Origin: PWQG01 sp050486205
GTDB taxonomy: Bacteria > Pseudomonadota > Gammaproteobacteria > Pseudomonadales > Pseudohongiellaceae
Reading direction: 5' to 3'
Assembly: GCA_050486205.1 (NCBI GenBank)
Contig: JBJHCW010000001.1
Span: forward strand, 124,001 to 188,000
Length of the DNA: 64,000 nt
Shown here: positions 51,215 through 59,909 of the stretch, piece by piece
How positions within the stretch are numbered: position 1 is the first letter of the stretch
How the letters are laid out: the number at the start of each line of letters is the position of its first letter
Notes under the pieces: generated by a model
Told to the model about the DNA's origin: nothing
Seen by the model: the letters and a program-made list of their open reading frames with translations, nothing else
Database searches by the model: none
Made by a program: the position numbers and the translations under genes

Positions 51215-51518
51215 CCTGCAGGCCAATGCCGGTGTCTGCGCCCTGGTGGACGGACAGCAGATTGCCCTGTTCTGGTTACCCGAGGAACAGCCTGCGGTGT
51301 ACGCCATTGGCAACTGGGATCCGCTGGGCAAGGCCAATGTGCTGTCACGCGGCATCATTGGTGACATGGACGGTGAGCCGGTTGTGGCATCACCTTTGTA
51401 CAAGCAGCACTTCTCACTGCGCAGCGGTCGTTGCCTTGAGGATGACAGTGTCCAGGTACCGGTGTATCCGGTCCTGCTCGACGGTGACAGCGTGACTGTT
51501 GTCACGCGGAGCACTTGA
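51177..51518 (+). CDS. nirD: Nitrite reductase small subunit
   Basis: A 113-residue Rieske-like partner of NirB that lacks the iron-sulfur ligands, as NirD normally does. The motif sequence is GVCALVDGQQIALFWLPEEQ, then NVLSRGIIGDMDGEPVVASP. It is required for a stable NirBD complex. The start lies inside the end of nirB, and its TGA overlaps the ATG of nasA (TGATG), so the three are translationally coupled. Confidence 0.92.
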   Translation: MKQAMQKPLKLTDLQANAGVCALVDGQQIALFWLPEEQPAVYAIGNWDPLGKANVLSRGIIGDMDGEPVVASPLYKQHFSLRSGRCLEDDSVQVPVYPVLLDGDSVTVVTRST

Positions 51519-54169
51519 TGGCAGCAGTGCTGGAGTCAGCTATCAGTACCACCTGCCCCTATTGCGGTGTAGGCTGCGGTGTGGACGGCAGTGTTGTCCA
51601 CGAAGCCGGACGAACACGGCTGGTCAGCGTCAATGGTGCAGACACCCACCCGGCCAATCTCGGGCGCCTGTGTGTCAAGGGTTCGGCCCTGCATGAGACC
51701 ATGGGCGCACAGGGGCGACTGCTGCATCCCATGATCGCCGGTTGCCGCACCGATTGGGGTACGGCGCTGGACGCGGTGGCGGCCGGGTTCACAGAGGTGA
51801 TCAACAATCACGGTCCGGACGCGGTGGCTTTTTACCTGTCCGGTCAACTGTTGACCGAGGATTACTACGTCGCCAACAAGCTGATGAAAGGTTTCATTGG
51901 TTCTGCCAATGTGGACACCAACTCCCGCCTGTGCATGGCATCAGCAGTGGCTGCCTACAAGCGCGCCTTCGGTGCGGATGCAGTACCGTGCTCCTACGAA
52001 GACCTGGAATGCTGCGACCTGCTGGTCATCACTGGCTCCAATGCTGCCTGGACGCATCCGGTGCTGTACCAGCGAATCAGCGCGGCACGGGCTGCGCGCC
52101 CGAACATGAAAGTGGTGGTTGTGGATCCGCGTCGCACTGCCACCAGCGACATTGCCGACCTGCACCTGGCCATTCGCCCCGGCGCCGATGCCTTTCTGTT
52201 CACCGGGTTGCTGCGTCATCTGGCAGACCGCAAACAGATCAACCACAATTATGTCCAGGCCCATACCCGGGGTTTTGATGAGGCCCTCGCAGTCACACCC
52301 GACCTGGAACAGACCACCCGTCTCACCGGCCTGGCAACCGAAGATCTGCAGCAGTTCTACGACTGGTTTGCCCGCACCGAACGCACCATCACATTCTATT
52401 CACAGGGCATCAATCAGTCCGCTACCGGCACCGACAAGTGCAATGCCATCATCAATTGCCATCTGGCCACCGGGCGCATCGGCAAGCCCGGCACAGGTCC
52501 GTTTTCAATCACGGGCCAGCCCAATGCCATGGGTGGGCGGGAAGTGGGAGGGCTGGCGAACCAGCTCGCGGCGCATATGGACTTCACACCGGACAATGTG
52601 GATCGCATGAAACGGTTCTGGCACACCAAAAACGTTGCCAGCAAGCCGGGGTTGAAAGCAGTGGACATGTTCCAGGCCATGGAACAGGGACGTATCAAGG
52701 CAGTGTGGATCATGGCCACCAACCCGGCCGTGAGCCTGCCCGAGGCAGCCCGTGTGCGAAAGGCTCTGGCTGCCTGTGATCTTGTTGTTGTGTCAGACTG
52801 CATTCAGCATACCGACACCACCGCATTGGCCGACATACTGCTGCCCGCCAGCGGCTGGGGTGAAAAAGACGGCACCGTCACCAATTCCGAACGCAGGATT
52901 TCACGACAACGCGCCCTCGTGCGACCCGAGGGCGAAGCCAGATCCGACTGGTGGATTGTCAGCGAAGTGGCCAGGCGAATGGGGCATGCAGCGGCGTTTG
53001 ATTACCCCGATGCGGCCAGCATTTTCCGCGAACATGCCGCACTTTCCGCATTCGAAAATGGTGACAGTGACAGTGTGCCGCGTTGCTTCGACATCAGTGC
53101 ACTGGCCGACATCAGTGATCAGGACTACGACTCTCTTCAACCGATACAGTGGCCGGTCAATACAGATTATCCGAATGGGCGTCAGCGTCTGTTCGAGAAT
53201 GGCCAGTACCACACACCTGACCGCAAAGCCCGGTTTGTGCCTGTACTGCCAGACAACGTGGAATCAGACCTGCCCTTTGTGCTGAACACCGGTCGTCTGC
53301 GTGATCAGTGGCATACCATGACCCGCACCGGGCGCGCACCGAGGTTGCTGCAACACACCGATGCCCCGCGTCTCGCCATGAGCGAACGCGATGCATGGAG
53401 CCGTGGCCTGTCAGCTGGTGATCTGGTTCAGCTGCGCAACAGCCATGGTGCATTGCTGGTATCGCTGACCGTGGATCCGGGCCTTCGTGACGGTGAACTG
53501 TTCATGCCGATTCACTGGAACGCACAATTTGCCTCACATGGCTGCGTGGATGATCTGGTGCCCGCCATAACAGATCCGCATTCCGGCCAGCCACAAAGCA
53601 AACTGGTTCCTGTGGATCTTGTACCGGTGCGCGTCCAGCAATGGATGCAGGTGATCAGTCCACACGAACTCGATATGTCAGGTATCGACTATTGGGTAAA
53701 AACCCCGGTCGACGGCGGCTTCCGTTACCACTGCGCTGTTGTCAACCACAAACCCGACATGGTCGCACTTGAACAACGCTGGACCGGCAATTCGGTATTA
53801 CAACGCATTGCCTTTGCCAATGATGGCAAGGGTGAATACCGTGCCATTCACTGCACAGACACACATGTCGAGCTGGGTATATTCACCGCCCGCCACCACA
53901 GTGAACTGCCCGCCGGTGACAGCCTGCTGGCGGTACTGTTGCACGAACCCGGCGATGAGTCCTGGCGCCTGATCGCCGGGCTTGACCTGGCCGGTACCGG
54001 CAGTGATCGCACCGTCTGCAGCTGTCATCAGGTCCGTACTTCCCAGATCCTGGCTGCCATTGAGCTGGGCGACCGGGATCATGAAGCGCTGGGAAGACGC
54101 CTGCGCTGTGGCACCAATTGTGGTTCCTGTATCCCCGAACTCAAGCAGCTGCTTGCACAAAACCGTTAA
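51518..54169 (+). CDS. nasA: Assimilatory nitrate reductase catalytic subunit
   Basis: About 883 residues of a molybdopterin-guanine-dinucleotide enzyme. The N-terminal 4Fe-4S ligands are C13, C16, C20 (CPYCGVGC) and one near residue 48 (GRLCVKGS). The Mo-bisMGD domains follow, with the molybdopterin-binding C-terminal domain at 560-700. A [2Fe-2S] BFD-like domain ends the protein (VCSCHQVRTSQILAAIELGD, then CGTNCGSC). It reduces nitrate to nitrite in the cytosol. Electrons probably come through a NADH or ferredoxin partner not seen in the window. Last gene of the nrt-nir-nas operon. Confidence 0.94.
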   Translation: MAAVLESAISTTCPYCGVGCGVDGSVVHEAGRTRLVSVNGADTHPANLGRLCVKGSALHETMGAQGRLLHPMIAGCRTDWGTALDAVAAGFTEVINNHGPDAVAFYLSGQLLTEDYYVANKLMKGFIGSANVDTNSRLCMASAVAAYKRAFGADAVPCSYEDLECCDLLVITGSNAAWTHPVLYQRISAARAARPNMKVVVVDPRRTATSDIADLHLAIRPGADAFLFTGLLRHLADRKQINHNYVQAHTRGFDEALAVTPDLEQTTRLTGLATEDLQQFYDWFARTERTITFYSQGINQSATGTDKCNAIINCHLATGRIGKPGTGPFSITGQPNAMGGREVGGLANQLAAHMDFTPDNVDRMKRFWHTKNVASKPGLKAVDMFQAMEQGRIKAVWIMATNPAVSLPEAARVRKALAACDLVVVSDCIQHTDTTALADILLPASGWGEKDGTVTNSERRISRQRALVRPEGEARSDWWIVSEVARRMGHAAAFDYPDAASIFREHAALSAFENGDSDSVPRCFDISALADISDQDYDSLQPIQWPVNTDYPNGRQRLFENGQYHTPDRKARFVPVLPDNVESDLPFVLNTGRLRDQWHTMTRTGRAPRLLQHTDAPRLAMSERDAWSRGLSAGDLVQLRNSHGALLVSLTVDPGLRDGELFMPIHWNAQFASHGCVDDLVPAITDPHSGQPQSKLVPVDLVPVRVQQWMQVISPHELDMSGIDYWVKTPVDGGFRYHCAVVNHKPDMVALEQRWTGNSVLQRIAFANDGKGEYRAIHCTDTHVELGIFTARHHSELPAGDSLLAVLLHEPGDESWRLIAGLDLAGTGSDRTVCSCHQVRTSQILAAIELGDRDHEALGRRLRCGTNCGSCIPELKQLLAQNR

Positions 54170-54257
54170 AGCGGGCCGGTCATGCGATCATCAGACTGGG
54201 TTTCCGGCGCCTTTGGCGTTAAAGTAGCCGCCCTGTGTTTCAAGGAGTATCAACACA

Positions 54258-54740
54258 ATGGCTGACTACACCCTTTTCATCAATGGCGAACAGCATCACG
54301 TCACCAACGTGGATCCCGACACCCCCCTGCTCTGGCTTCTGCGCGACACGCTCGGGCTGGTGGGCACCAAATTCGGTTGTGGCGTGGCCCAGTGCGGCGC
54401 CTGCACCGTGCACCTCGATGGCAGTGCCGTGCGCGCCTGCGCGATGCCGGTAAGTGCCGCTTCCCGTATGGCGATCACCACCATTGAGGGGCTGGCCAGC
54501 AATGGCAAACTTCACCCGCTGCAGCAGGCATGGATCGACCACGACGTGCCCCAGTGTGGTTATTGCCAGGCCGGACAGATCATGTCGGCGGCAGCGCTGC
54601 TGGCCTCCAACGCCATGCCTGGCGACGAGGACATTGACCGCGCCATGTCCGGCAATCTTTGCCGGTGCGGCACCTACCACCGGGTGAAAGCTGCGATCCA
54701 CTCGGCGGCCGCGGCCCGCAACGGCCAAAGGGAGGGCTGA
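54258..54740 (+). CDS. iorA: Isoquinoline 1-oxidoreductase-like small [2Fe-2S] subunit
   Basis: A 160-residue two-cluster ferredoxin. The plant-type cluster has cysteines in GTKFGCGVAQCGACTVHLDG and the following RAC; the second cluster has CGYCQAGQI and GNLCRCGTY. This is the small subunit of the xanthine-oxidase superfamily, of the IorA type. It should pass electrons from the molybdenum subunit to an acceptor such as a cytochrome or quinone. It follows nasA by 88 bases, and the next gene begins 2 bases after its stop. Isoquinoline as substrate is not implied. Confidence 0.9.
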   Translation: MADYTLFINGEQHHVTNVDPDTPLLWLLRDTLGLVGTKFGCGVAQCGACTVHLDGSAVRACAMPVSAASRMAITTIEGLASNGKLHPLQQAWIDHDVPQCGYCQAGQIMSAAALLASNAMPGDEDIDRAMSGNLCRCGTYHRVKAAIHSAAAARNGQREG

Positions 54741-54742
54741 AC

Positions 54743-57010
54743 ATGACCCGTCACACAAGCACTGATTATTTCGAGAAGCTGATGCGTGAACTGTCTGGCA
54801 CCGACAGCGCGTCAGCTGACAGGACCCTGGCGATCAGCCGCCGGGGATTCCTCAGCCTTGCAGGCATTGCCGGCGGCGGTCTGGCACTGGGATTCACCCT
54901 GCAATCACCGGCCGTCGCGGCTGCAGGCAACAATGCCCCCCTGTTCAATGCCTATGTCCAGGTGCGAGCGGACGGCAGGATCATACTTCAGGCACCAAAT
55001 CCGGAAATCGGTCAGGGCGTCAAGACAGCCATGCCCATGATTGTGGCCGAAGAACTGGATGCGGCCTGGGAGGACGTGGATGTTGTCCAGTCACCCATTG
55101 ACATGCGTGCCTACGGTATGCAGTTTGCCGGCGGATCACGCTCCATTCCACAGAACTGGGATCGCCTGCGTCAGGCAGGCGCCGTCGCGCGCGTCATGTT
55201 GCTGGAGGCCGCTGCTGCGCAGTGGAACGTGCCAGTCAGTGAACTGAGCACAGAAAACAGCACCATACTGCACAAGACAATCGGGCGCAGTGCCAGCTAT
55301 GGCGAATTTGCCGAAGCAGCTGCGCTGCTCACACCGCCCGCGCCGCAGTCGGTAGGATTGAAAGACAAGGCTGACTATAAACTGCTTGGCAAGCGTATCA
55401 CCGGCGTGGACAACGCCGACATTGTCACAGGCCGGCCACTTTTTGGTATCGACCAGCGTGTGCCGGGTATGCTCTACGCCGTCTATGAGAAATGCCCGGC
55501 AGTTGGCGGCCGGGTAGCAGACGCCAATCTTGATCACATACGCTCGTTGAAAGGTGTACACGACGCCTTTGTCCTTGAAGGTAACGGCAATACGGACGAG
55601 TTGATGCCCGGTGTTGCCATTGTTGCTGACTCCACCTGGGCCGCATTCCGGGCTCGACGCGAACTGCAGGTGGAATGGGACGAGTCCAACGCATCAAAGG
55701 ACAGTTGGAGTGAGTTCCTGCAAACAGCACAATCACTGATCGAACGTGGCCCCGAGAGCGCCCTGCTGGAAATTGGTGATGTGAACGCGGCCTTGTCCGA
55801 CAGTGCCGGCAGAACAGCCGAAGGCGTGTACACACACCATTTTGTGGCACATGCGCCGCTTGAACCACAGAACACACTGGCACACTGGAAAGGCGATGGC
55901 AGTGTGGAAGTATGGTCAAGCACACAGACACCCGGTCGCGCGATAACCGGCGTGGCCAACACCCTGGGCATTGCCCAGAACCAGGTCACCTTGCACCAGA
56001 TCCGGGCCGGCGGCGGTTTCGGTCGACGCCTGGTCAATGACCCGGTGTGCGAGGCTGCTGCCATTTCCCGTCATGTCGGCGCCCCGGTCAAGCTGCAGTG
56101 GAGCCGCGAGGACGACACCGCCCACGACTTCTACCGTGTAGGTGGCGTTCATGCCATGAAGGGCGCCGTGGATGCCGACGGCGCCCTGCTGGCATTCGAC
56201 AATCACCTGATCACGTTCACCGAGAACGGACAGTCACCGGTCATGGGCGGCTCGCTTGGCCAGGTCGGACACCCGGAGACCGCCTGCCCGAATGTGCGAC
56301 TGGCCCAGACCATGGTGCCAACGCGCATACCCTGTGGTGCCTGGCGGGCACCGGGGTCGAACACCATTGCCTGGGCGCAGCAGAGTTTCCTGGGCGAACT
56401 GGCAGCAGCCGGCAATCGTGACCAACTGGAGTTCCTGCTGGAAACCCTGGAGAATATGGCCGAGCCTCGCCCCATGGGAATGAACAAGTATCGCGCCATG
56501 GACGTGGTGCGCCTGGCTGCGGAAAAGGCTGACTGGGGCAAGGTGCTGCCTCCCGGCCACGGCATGGGCGTTGCGTTCTACTACAGCCATGCGGGCCATG
56601 TTGCCGAGGTGGCCGAAGTCAGCGTGGATGACAACAAGCGCCTGAAAGTACACAAGGTTGTGGTGGTTGCCGATGTCGGACCGATTATCAACCTGAGTGG
56701 CGCCGAAGCCATGATGCAGGGCTCGGTGGTGGACGCCCTGAGCACACTCATGGGACAGCAGCTGACGTTCGAAAATGGCCGGATGTCGCCCCTGAACTTT
56801 GACCGCTACCCGCTGATCCGAATGAACGTGATACCTGACGTTGCGGTACACTTCATTGAAAGTGACAACGAACCTACAGGACTGGGTGAACCGGCCATTC
56901 CGCCACTGGCACCGGCCGTCGGAAACGCCATCTACATGGCCAGTGGTATCCGAGTGCGCACCATGCCACTGAGCAAGGAAGGTTACACACTGGTACCTGC
57001 GAGATCCTGA
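54743..57010 (+). CDS. iorB: Isoquinoline 1-oxidoreductase-like molybdopterin subunit
   Basis: A 755-residue subunit with a twin-arginine signal (SRRGFLSLAGIAGGG, about residues 33-47), so the complex is exported folded. The family motifs are LQAPNPEIGQGVKTAMPMIV and GGGFGRRLVNDP and the late GLGEPAIPPLAPAVGNAIY containing the catalytic glutamate. It hydroxylates N-heterocycles or aldehydes using water. AGGGAGGG precedes the ATG. The pair lies just after nasA, which also needs molybdenum cofactor, but nothing shows a functional link. Confidence 0.9.
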   Translation: MTRHTSTDYFEKLMRELSGTDSASADRTLAISRRGFLSLAGIAGGGLALGFTLQSPAVAAAGNNAPLFNAYVQVRADGRIILQAPNPEIGQGVKTAMPMIVAEELDAAWEDVDVVQSPIDMRAYGMQFAGGSRSIPQNWDRLRQAGAVARVMLLEAAAAQWNVPVSELSTENSTILHKTIGRSASYGEFAEAAALLTPPAPQSVGLKDKADYKLLGKRITGVDNADIVTGRPLFGIDQRVPGMLYAVYEKCPAVGGRVADANLDHIRSLKGVHDAFVLEGNGNTDELMPGVAIVADSTWAAFRARRELQVEWDESNASKDSWSEFLQTAQSLIERGPESALLEIGDVNAALSDSAGRTAEGVYTHHFVAHAPLEPQNTLAHWKGDGSVEVWSSTQTPGRAITGVANTLGIAQNQVTLHQIRAGGGFGRRLVNDPVCEAAAISRHVGAPVKLQWSREDDTAHDFYRVGGVHAMKGAVDADGALLAFDNHLITFTENGQSPVMGGSLGQVGHPETACPNVRLAQTMVPTRIPCGAWRAPGSNTIAWAQQSFLGELAAAGNRDQLEFLLETLENMAEPRPMGMNKYRAMDVVRLAAEKADWGKVLPPGHGMGVAFYYSHAGHVAEVAEVSVDDNKRLKVHKVVVVADVGPIINLSGAEAMMQGSVVDALSTLMGQQLTFENGRMSPLNFDRYPLIRMNVIPDVAVHFIESDNEPTGLGEPAIPPLAPAVGNAIYMASGIRVRTMPLSKEGYTLVPARS

Positions 57011-57018
57011 GGTGAACG

Positions 57019-58035
57019 ATGGTGTTGGTATCCCGGACGCTTGTTCTGCTGTTTATTGTCCTGTCCATCAGTTTCAGTGCAGCAGCACTGGCATGGGATG
57101 CCAGCGGCCATCGTTACACGGCCTATGTCGCCTGGGATTTCATGACTGCACGCGAGCGCGAAGCAGTCATCAGCACCCTGCGTGAACATCCGCGCTTTGA
57201 ACAGGACTTCATGGCCCAGATGCCCGGGTCTGTGCGTGACTCGGATTTGGCCGCTCAACATCGCTGGCTGTTCGGGCAGGCCGCCTTCTGGCCAGATATG
57301 GCCCGGGGTTTCCGCGGCGCTGATCAGCGCCGTTACCACCGTCCCGACTGGCACTGGATAGATGGTGCCTGGGTCCGCGGTGATGTGGAAATCCATGGCA
57401 ATGTGTATATCAACAGGGTGCCGGTTCCCAGTGTCACCGGCCCGCTTGCCAGCAGTATCGACCGCGAGTCACGCGCAGACAACGTGGTTACCGCGCTGGA
57501 ATACGCGCTGCACCAGTACACTTCACCATCAACCCGGGCCACTGACCGGGCCGTTGCCCTGTGCTGGATCCTGCATCTTGTCGGGGATCTGCACCAGCCC
57601 CTGCACACCGGCGGCGCCATGACAGCCGTGTTGTTCCCCGATGGGGACCGCGGCGGCAACGCAATCAATGTGCGCGGCAGCAGCAATCTTCATGCGGTAT
57701 GGGACCGGGCCTTGCGCGAACTGCCCTTTGGCCAGACGCTGGATGAACTGCTGTTACAGGCCCAGGCAATACGCAACGATGATCAGTTCCCCCTGGCTCT
57801 GGACACCGAGCTGTGGCTGCATGAAAGTCGCCGCCTGCTGCATGAGGCTGTTTATACCGAACCCCTGCGTAATGCCATTGCGGCAGCCGATGCCAGTGGC
57901 GATCGCCTTCCGCCAGTCAGTCTGGATGATGATTATGTTGACCGAATGCGAGAAGTCTCGCGCCAGCGTATTGCGCTCAGCGGTCTGCGGTTGGCCGCCA
58001 TGTTTGGCTCACCCCTGATTCCGGCATCGCAGTAG
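57019..58035 (+). CDS. S1/P1-family zinc nuclease
   Basis: A 338-residue exported nuclease. The signal peptide ends at about residue 26 (SFSAAALA), leaving mature WDASGHRY, whose N-terminal tryptophan is a zinc ligand in this family. The other ligands are visible in HWIDGAW, HLVGDLHQPLHTGG and DRGGNAINVRG...NLHAVWD. Such enzymes degrade single-stranded nucleic acids and 3'-nucleotides, probably to scavenge phosphate. It starts 8 bases after iorB and is convergent with a DUF1415 gene, overlapping its end by 27 bases. Confidence 0.92.
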   Translation: MVLVSRTLVLLFIVLSISFSAAALAWDASGHRYTAYVAWDFMTAREREAVISTLREHPRFEQDFMAQMPGSVRDSDLAAQHRWLFGQAAFWPDMARGFRGADQRRYHRPDWHWIDGAWVRGDVEIHGNVYINRVPVPSVTGPLASSIDRESRADNVVTALEYALHQYTSPSTRATDRAVALCWILHLVGDLHQPLHTGGAMTAVLFPDGDRGGNAINVRGSSNLHAVWDRALRELPFGQTLDELLLQAQAIRNDDQFPLALDTELWLHESRRLLHEAVYTEPLRNAIAAADASGDRLPPVSLDDDYVDRMREVSRQRIALSGLRLAAMFGSPLIPASQ

Positions 58036-58590
58036 ACGTAATGCCAGCTCATCCCGTCCCAGGGCATCCATGGTATCGATATTGCGTTCGGGAATGCGCT
58101 CGGGATCCGGGTAGGACTTCAGCACCTGTGCCACTGATGATTCCCTGAGCAGATGCAGTGTGGGCCATGGCGCCCGGTTGGTGTAATTACTGGCATCATC
58201 GGGTGCAGTGCCGGCAAACTGGTATTGCGGATGAAAACTGGCAATCTGGTACTTGCCCTCCCATCCAAACTGCTCCAGCAGTGCATCAGCCAGATCCAGG
58301 AAATCGTTGTAGTCGTGGAAGTCCTCCAGCATGTTGTTAACCACCAGCAACAGGGTTTCAGCCTCCTGCGGGTCTTTGTCATCCAACAGCTGCATCGCTG
58401 CATGAAGATCATTCAGCAGGCCAACATCGTCCCGTGCATCACTGATCTGGAACAACACCCTGCCAGCCTCCCAGGGCTGCCGGGCAAACGGGCACAGATT
58501 CAGTTCCAGCACAAACTGCTCCAACCAGGCCTGCATCTGGGCCCTGATCTGTTCGTGGCTGTGAACACTGGCCCCTTTTTCTAACCCCAT
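58009..58590 (-). CDS. DUF1415 family protein
   Basis: A 193-residue protein with the family's QAWLEQFVLELNLCPFARQP start, LLVVNNMLEDFHDYNDFLDL centre and HPQYQFAGTAPDDASNYTNR motif. No biochemical role is known. The start at 58590 is 2 bases after the stop of the upstream GNAT gene (58593), so they are co-transcribed. A longer frame starting at 58653 overlaps the GNAT gene and is rejected. Confidence 0.9.
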   Translation of the reverse strand: MGLEKGASVHSHEQIRAQMQAWLEQFVLELNLCPFARQPWEAGRVLFQISDARDDVGLLNDLHAAMQLLDDKDPQEAETLLLVVNNMLEDFHDYNDFLDLADALLEQFGWEGKYQIASFHPQYQFAGTAPDDASNYTNRAPWPTLHLLRESSVAQVLKSYPDPERIPERNIDTMDALGRDELALRLLRCRNQG

Positions 58591-58592
58591 GC

Positions 58593-59093
58593 TCAACCCG
58601 CCTCTTGCGCCAGTGCCTGCAGGGGAGCACCGGTCAGTCGCTGCACCGTCCACTCGTCCATGGCCACTGCACCGATGGCGCGATAGAAGCGGATAGCCGG
58701 CTCATTCCAGTCCAGCACTGACCACTCCAGCCGCCCGCAACCACGCTGCACGGCAATATGTGCCAGGTGTGACAGCATGACGCGCCCAAACCCGCGACCG
58801 CGCATGGACGGGATCACAAACAGGTCTTCCAGATAAATGCCGGCCTGTCCCAGAAATGTGGAGTAATTGTGAAAATACAGCGCAAAAGCCACAGCCGTGC
58901 TGCCGGATTCACCAATGAGCACCTCTGCCATGGGGTGTTCACCAAACAATGTCGTGCGCAGCGCTTCTTCGGTGGCCACCACCTCATGAGACAGTTTTTC
59001 GTACTCAGCCAACCCCTTGATGAACTCAAGAATCAGCGGCACATCGTCAATGGTTGCCTGGCGGATCTGAAGTGGATTCTGGTCGGTGGGCAT
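58593..59093 (-). CDS. GNAT-family N-acetyltransferase
   Basis: A 166-residue acetyltransferase. The acetyl-CoA motif A is VIPSMRGRGFGRVMLSHLAH, and the following region has EWSVLDWNEPAIRFYRAIGA. The N-terminus is the typical LQIRQATIDDVPLILEFIKG. It resembles spermidine/diamine acetyltransferase-type proteins (thialysine acetyltransferase group). The start at 59093 matches the family N-terminus; upstream frame is not needed. Paired with the DUF1415 gene. Confidence 0.88.
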   Translation of the reverse strand: MPTDQNPLQIRQATIDDVPLILEFIKGLAEYEKLSHEVVATEEALRTTLFGEHPMAEVLIGESGSTAVAFALYFHNYSTFLGQAGIYLEDLFVIPSMRGRGFGRVMLSHLAHIAVQRGCGRLEWSVLDWNEPAIRFYRAIGAVAMDEWTVQRLTGAPLQALAQEAG

Positions 59094-59255
59094 TGTGGCT
59101 GTCCTGCTGAGACCGCAGTTTGTGATGATCCGTTTGCGATGAATGGTATCTGCAATCATACCAGATGAAGCCCAGGCCATGGCATGCACGGCTTGTGCTT
59201 TCTATACTGGGCTCAGGAAATAGAACCCGTAAGTTGCCACCGGGCAGGAAGTATC

Positions 59256-59903
59256 ATGACAGCAGTAAGCAGTGACACCGAAGCCATACGTCTGAAGATC
59301 ATGTTCCCCACATTACTCGGTGAGGTCGCCTATCCTGACTATGGCACCATAAAAAACCGACTGGTCGCCCGAATCGATCAGCTCAGCCGGGAAGACACAG
59401 AAGGCATAGACGTATCACGTCAACGATACCCGCACGGATACACGTCGTTCTATACACAGAACGCGTTGCACCGGGATCCGGTCTTTGCTGAGCTGACACA
59501 GTTTCTGCAGCAACAGGCTGAACGTTATGCATCCGGCCAATCCTGGGATATGCAGCGGTTCGTGCCGGTCATGTCCAGCATGTGGTGCAGCATCAACCGA
59601 CGCAACAGTTCCCACGGCCAGCATCTGCACCCCTACTCACACATCAGTGGTGTGTTCTATGTCAGCTGCCAGGCCGACAGCGGCTCGATCTATTTCAAGG
59701 ATCCTCGCCAGGGACGCTGGATGGTGCCACCACCGTTGGCAAAGAGCCTGCCGGAGAACACCCTCAATATCCGGATTGATCCTCTGGAAGGCAATCTGCT
59801 GTTGTTTCCCTCGTTTCTCGAACACGGGGTGGAACAGAACAATACTGACAGCAACCGGTACAGCATCTCATTCAACTTCGAGATACAGCCCCGGCGCCCG
59901 TAA
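59256..59903 (+). CDS. 2-oxoglutarate/Fe(II)-dependent oxygenase-like protein (TIGR02466)
   Basis: A 215-residue protein of the TIGR02466 group, similar to phage Qdr and cyanophage-type 2OG-Fe(II) oxygenases. Iron-binding histidines lie in HLHPYSHISGVFYVS and LEHGVEQNN, and the 2OG-binding arginine in NRYSISFNFE. The substrate is unknown. AGGAA precedes the ATG at 59256; an upstream in-frame ATG at 59184 overlaps the divergent GNAT region. Convergent with the flavoprotein gene. Confidence 0.82.
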   Translation: MTAVSSDTEAIRLKIMFPTLLGEVAYPDYGTIKNRLVARIDQLSREDTEGIDVSRQRYPHGYTSFYTQNALHRDPVFAELTQFLQQQAERYASGQSWDMQRFVPVMSSMWCSINRRNSSHGQHLHPYSHISGVFYVSCQADSGSIYFKDPRQGRWMVPPPLAKSLPENTLNIRIDPLEGNLLLFPSFLEHGVEQNNTDSNRYSISFNFEIQPRRP

Positions 59904-59909
59904 ATCTTG